Made by a program: the position numbers and the translations under genes
The notes under the pieces: generated by a model
The model's input: only the letters and a program-made list of their open reading frames with translations
What the model was told of the DNA's origin: nothing
Databases searched by the model: none
NCBI GenBank assembly: GCA_964019135.1
Contig: OZ025249.1
Coordinates: 37,151,759 to 37,215,758, forward strand
Reading direction: 5' to 3'
Source of the DNA: Arenicola marina
Lineage: Eukaryota > Annelida > Polychaeta > Arenicolidae
DNA: 64,000 nt
Part shown: positions 59,561-64,000 of the stretch, piece by piece
Position numbering within the stretch: position 1 is the first letter of the stretch
Layout of the letters: each line of letters opens with the position of its first letter

Positions 59561-59948
59561 ATGCTGGGGCCGTCCGGACCGGACCCGGAGCGGGTCGCTC
59601 ACAATTGTCTCCTGGGATCCGTCGGCGGATCCCCGGATCTCCTGCTGGTGCCGCCGTCTCGCTCTCCGGGGGACGTTGACTCGATGGCCTACCTGGAGGC
59701 GTGTATCCTGAACAGCACTGCCTCGCTCAACTGGTCGCACGAGGGCGACCGCATCCTGCAAGACTTCAAGCGCAGTCTCTACATGCTGGAAGAACCCCGC
59801 GTGGTGGCGCTGCTCTGTCTCTACACCATTATCTTCATCGTGGCCGTCCTTGGCAACAGCCTCGTTCTCGTCGTCATCCTTGGCGACCGAGCGATGCGGT
59901 CATCGACAAGCTTCTTTCTGGTTAATATGGCCGGCTCAGATTTGCTAG
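59561..59948 (+). CDS. First coding exon of a rhodopsin-family (peptide-receptor-like) GPCR, partial
   Basis: The start is ATG at 59561, the first in-frame ATG after a TAG at 59465; an ATG at 59684 is the alternative. The exon ends in phase 1 at CTAG|GTAAGT. About 80 N-terminal extracellular residues carry N-glycosylation sites NST and NWS. TM1 is LCLYTIIFIVAVLGNSLVLV with the class A Asn (GN, position 1.50). A short loop with DRAMRSSTSFF follows, then the start of TM2 with FLVNMAGSDLLG, including Asp 2.50. The R-A-M-R-S-x-T motif between TM1 and TM2 is typical of neuropeptide and peptide-hormone receptors (RFamide, CCK, orexin-like groups); I cannot choose among them. TM2-TM7 must lie beyond the window or in exons I did not find before 64000. 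Confidence 0.8.
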
Positions 59949-61562
59949 GTAAGTCACGTGACAACGTTCACGATTTTATTAACTTAATTATCCATATTAT
60001 ATCTATATTATTATCTATATTATATTGTCGTTATATATGTGGTAGTCATAGTTGATCGTATACTCAATTTGAGTAAATCACGGTGTAACTGTTTATGTGT
60101 ATCGCGAAGCTCTGTAATTTTAACAAGCAGGCAGCAGAAAGGGAGGGGAGGCGGGGGAGGGGGGGGGGTGGTGATTCAGTGCTCATTCGCCATTTTTCAA
60201 CTTTCTCCACTGTCGATTTCAAATAAAGTAAAAAAGGATAACTGAGTCGGTGTCGATTTTCGGTGGCGGCATTTGGATGCCAATGTCGAGTGTCGATTTT
60301 TCGAAAAGGCCAATATCTCGAATCGACATTTACCGCTTCCGGACACGACGACTGGGTTAGTCACTCATAGACGGGTAAGAAATAGCCGGATAGCCAACTC
60401 ACCCTGTTCCAGTCAGTCGCAGAGCCCAACGAACCAGACGTATGCAATGAATGAATGATTGATTGATAACTGAAGAGTCGATCAGCGATAAACATAAACA
60501 TGTAATTATCAAGCACAACCACCCGGTGCGTCATGTTTGTAAGGCCAAACGGAGGAGGCAAAACGTAAGAACGGCGGAGAATGGCGCTCACTCGGCTCAT
60601 GTTGCTGACGTCACGTTCCTGCCATATTAGTGACGTCATTCGCAATGGAGTACGAACCACTCGAAGGGGGCGTTTGTTATTTTCCCTCGTCTAAAGTAGC
60701 TTGTAATGACATCAAAACCTGGTCGCGGTCACCTGAATAACTCCATGGGACTTGGCCGCTCGTGCCGCTGCCCTCTCTTCTTACACCCCCCGCCAGCCCC
60801 CTCCCGCCTCCGCCTCCGCCTCCGCCACCCCCAGCTTCCAATCCTCCGCCCCGTAACCATAACTCCCACAGCGGTTGGTGGGGCTAAGCACTTAAACCTT
60901 CTTTTTGGACGTGACGCCAAGGTTCTTCGTAAGGGGTCTCGCACACGGCGTCTTGCGGGGTCTTGCAGTCAGTCAGTCACTAACGATGGCCAATAGCTAT
61001 GAGCGTCATTCTTACGCTGCTCTGCTGGAGTGTCGCCCCTGTATATATATATAATACACATTTATATATATATATTTATATATATAATTATGCGCCGAGT
61101 ACTATTGGTATTGTTGGCTTCATTTGCTCATGCCCTTCGCCCATCGTTGTGCCATTTGGTTCCACGTTGTATCACCGCCTCTAGGAGTGTGTATTGCCCG
61201 CGACAACAAGTCTTCATACAGTCGCTGTGCAAGACGTATACACGCATATCATGCCTCAGGGTCAGTCCATTAAACTTTTATACCACCACAGAATTCATGT
61301 CATATTAGCCAAATCCTAGCCCTATCCCAGTGCCCTACCTTTGGCTTACTAATGTAGTTATTGCATAGAGTCTAGACACAGTAGCCCAGCCATATATATT
61401 TCTGCCTGTTCTCCCAGTTCACTAGATCTTCTAAGCTCCCCTCTGCTGATTCGGAGATTAAACAATAGGTCCGATAGGCCTCCAGGTCTGGGGTACTTAA
61501 AGCTGGTAAGAAAGTGGATAATGCGCCCATATAACACCAGATGTCGTAAACAGGCGACCACT
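59949..61562. other. Presumed first intron of the GPCR gene
   Basis: No further GPCR exon was found. It contains a G-run near 60155, a C-rich stretch at 60785-60860 and a TATATA tract at 61040-61090. Confidence 0.55.
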
Positions 61563-64000
61563 TTCTTTTCCTGGCACCATCCGTGTATCCCTGGCACCAT
61601 CCGTGTATCCCTGGCACCATCCGTGTATCCCTGGCACCATCCGTGTATCCCTGGCACCATCCATGTATCCCTGGCACCATCCGTGTATCCCTGGCACCAT
61701 CCGTGTAACCCTGGCATCATCCATGTATCCCTGGCACCATCCGTGTATCCCTGGCACCATCCGTGTATCCCTGGCACCATCCATGTATCCCTGGCACCAT
61801 CCGTGTATCCCTGGCACCATCCATGTAACCCTGGCACCATCCGTGTATCCCTGGCACCACCCGTGTATCCCTGGCACCATCCGTGTATCCCTGGCACCAT
61901 CCGTGTATCCCTGGCACCATCCGTGTATCCCTGGCACCATCCATGTATCCCTGGCACCATCCGTGTATCCCTGGCACCATCCATGTATCCCTGGCACCAT
62001 TCGTGTATCCCTGGCACCATCCGTGTATCCCTGGCACCATCCGTGTATCCCTGGCACCATCCGTGTATCCCTGGCACCATCCGTGTATCCCTGGCACCAT
62101 CCATGTATCCCTGGCACCATCCGTGTATCCCTGACACCACCTGTGTATCCCTAACACCATCCATGTCTCCCTGGCACCATCCGTGTATCCCTGGCACCAT
62201 TCGTGTATCCCTGGCACCATCCGTGTATCCCTGGCACCATCCATGTATCTCTGGCACCATCCGTGTAGCCCTGGTACCATTCGTGTATCCCTGGCACCAT
62301 CCATGTATCCCTGGCACCATCCATGTATCCCTGGCCCCATCCATGTATCCCTGACACCATCCATGTATCCCTAACACCATTCGTGTATCCCTGGCACCAT
62401 CCATGTATCCCTGGCACCATCCGTGTATCCCTGGCACCATCCGTGTATCCCTGGCACCATCCGTGTAGCCCTGGTACCATTCGTGTATCCCTGGCACCAT
62501 CCGTGTATCCCTGGCACCATCCGTGTATCCCTGGCACCATCCATGTATCCCTGGCACCATCCGTGTATCCCTGACACCATCCATGTATCCCTAACACCAT
62601 CCGTGTATCCCTGACACCATCCGTGTATCCCTGGCACCATCCGTGTAGCCCTGGTACCATTCGTGTATCCCTGGCACCATCCGTGTATCCCTGGCACCAT
62701 CCGTGTATCCCTGGCACCATCCATGTATCCCTGGCACCATCCGTGTATCCCTGGCACCATCCATGTATCCCTGACACCATCCGTGTATCCCAGACACCAT
62801 CCATGTATCCCTAACACCATCCATGTATCCCTGGCCCCATCCATGTATCCCTGGCACCATCCGTGTATCCCTGGCCCCATCCATGTATCCCTGGCACCAT
62901 CCGTGTATCCCTGGCACCATCCGTGTATCCCTGGCACCATCCATGTATCCCTGGCACCATCCGTGTATCCCAGACACCATCCATGTATCCCTAACACCAT
63001 CCATGTATCCCTGGCCCCATCCATGTATCCCTGGTACCATCCGTGTATCCCTGGCACCATCCATGTATCCCTGGCACCATCCGTGTATCCCTGGCACCAT
63101 CCGTGTATCCCTGGCACCATTCGTGTATCCCTGGCACCATCCGTGTATCCCTAACACCATCCATGTATCCCTGGCCCCATCCATGTATCCCTGACACCAT
63201 CCGTGTATCCCTGACACCATCCATGTATCCCTAACACCATCCATGTATCCCTGGCCCCATCCATGTATCCCTGGCACCATCCGTGTAGCCCTGGTACCAT
63301 TCGTGTATCCCTGGCACCATCCATGTATCCCTGGCACCATCCGTGTATCCCTGGCACCATCCGTGTATCCCTGGCACCATCCGTGTAGCCCTGGTACCAT
63401 TCGTGTATCCCTGGCACCATCCATGTATCCCTGGCACCATCCGTGTATCCCTGGCACCATCCGTGTATCCCTGGCACCATCCGTGTATCCCTGGCACCAT
63501 CCGTGTATCCCTGGCACCATCCGTGTAGCCCTGGTACCATTCGTGTATCCCTGGCACCATCCATGTATCCCTGGTACCATCCGTGTATCCCTGGCACTAT
63601 CCGTGTATCCCTGGCACCATCCATGTATCCATGGCGCCATCCGTGTATCCCTGGCACCATCCGTGTATCCCTGGCACCATCCATGTATCTCTGGCACCAT
63701 CCGTGTATCCCTGGCACCATCCGTGTATCCCTGGCACCATCCATGTATCCCTGGCACCATCCGTGTATCCCTGACACCACCTGTGTATCCCTAACACCAT
63801 CCATGTCTCCCTGGCACCATCCGTGTATCCCTGGCACCATTCGTGTATCCCTGGCACCATCCGTGTATCCCTGGCACCATCCATGTATCTCTGGCACCAT
63901 CCGTGTAGCCCTGGTACCATTCGTGTATCCCTGGCACCATCCATGTATCCCTGGCACCATCCATGTATCCCTGGCCCCATCCATGTATCCCTGACACCAT
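61563..64000. repeat. 20-bp minisatellite, ~122 units, running off the window
   Basis: The consensus unit is CTGGCACCATCCGTGTATCC, in almost perfect 20-bp register throughout. Unit variants include ATGTATCC, GTGTAGCC, GGTACC, GGCCCC and AACACC. Because the unit is stop-free in several frames, open frames of up to 408 codons appear on both strands; they are not genes. The segment 62061-62360 is repeated exactly at 63701-64000. Confidence 0.98.

Noticed and set aside
61358..64000. Open frames of up to 408 codons on both strands, reading MDGARDTRMVPGIHGWCQGY-like or the complementary YPWHHPCIPGTI-like repeats
   Set aside because: They are by-products of a stop-free 20-bp minisatellite. They occur in several frames on both strands with no splice context or signal peptide.

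Overview
This is animal nuclear DNA, not bacterial. It has spliced genes with GT-AG introns, secreted and receptor modules typical of metazoans (SAMD9/SAMD9L-like, PAN/apple, LDL-receptor class A, a chymotrypsin-fold serine protease, a rhodopsin-family GPCR), a nuclear tRNA-Leu with box A/B and a pol III T-run, many small inverted-repeat transposons, and several kilobases of minisatellite. A 200-N scaffold gap lies at 58004-58203. My best guess is an invertebrate such as amphioxus (Branchiostoma). From memory, minisatellites that span exon-intron junctions ('mirage' minisatellites) were reported there, and this window has two. The species is an inference, not a demonstration.

Layout. (1) 355-5785, + strand: a complete three-exon SAMD9/SAMD9L-like gene of 1628 aa, a family of large STAND-like NTPase antiviral/growth-control proteins. 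(2) 5.8-12.1 kb: no gene; a MITE carrying a later SINE insertion, and minisatellites. (3) 12121-13329, +: a tiny two-exon secreted LDLa protein (74 aa). (4) 15.1-17.3 kb: a 20/60-bp minisatellite split by a 662-bp TTAA-flanked insertion. (5) 20788-22661, +, and 29209-32876, -: two paralogous two-exon secreted proteins, each with two PAN/apple-like modules and the same phase-1 intron; a large foldback element sits in the intron of the second. (6) 36037-43122, +: an eight-exon secreted serine-protease homologue that has lost catalytic His and Ser. (7) 43.2-58 kb: transposon graveyard with nested foldbacks, MITEs, a dead LINE fragment, one tRNA-Leu(UAA), and homopolymer-rich low-complexity DNA. 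(8) 59561-59948, +: first coding exon of a peptide-receptor-like GPCR, followed by intron containing a 20-bp minisatellite that runs off the window end.

The most interesting signal is splice-site minisatellites. In the first PAN gene the intron holds 20 tandem ~50-bp units, each duplicating the end of exon 1 plus a consensus 5' splice site. In the serine-protease homologue intron 5 is a ~2-kb array of ~75 units of 26 bp, each carrying a branchpoint-like motif, a U/G-rich tract, an AG acceptor and the first bases of exon 6; the real acceptor is the last unit. One array multiplies donors and the other multiplies acceptors. The genes otherwise share no obvious pathway beyond secretion or defence-like functions.
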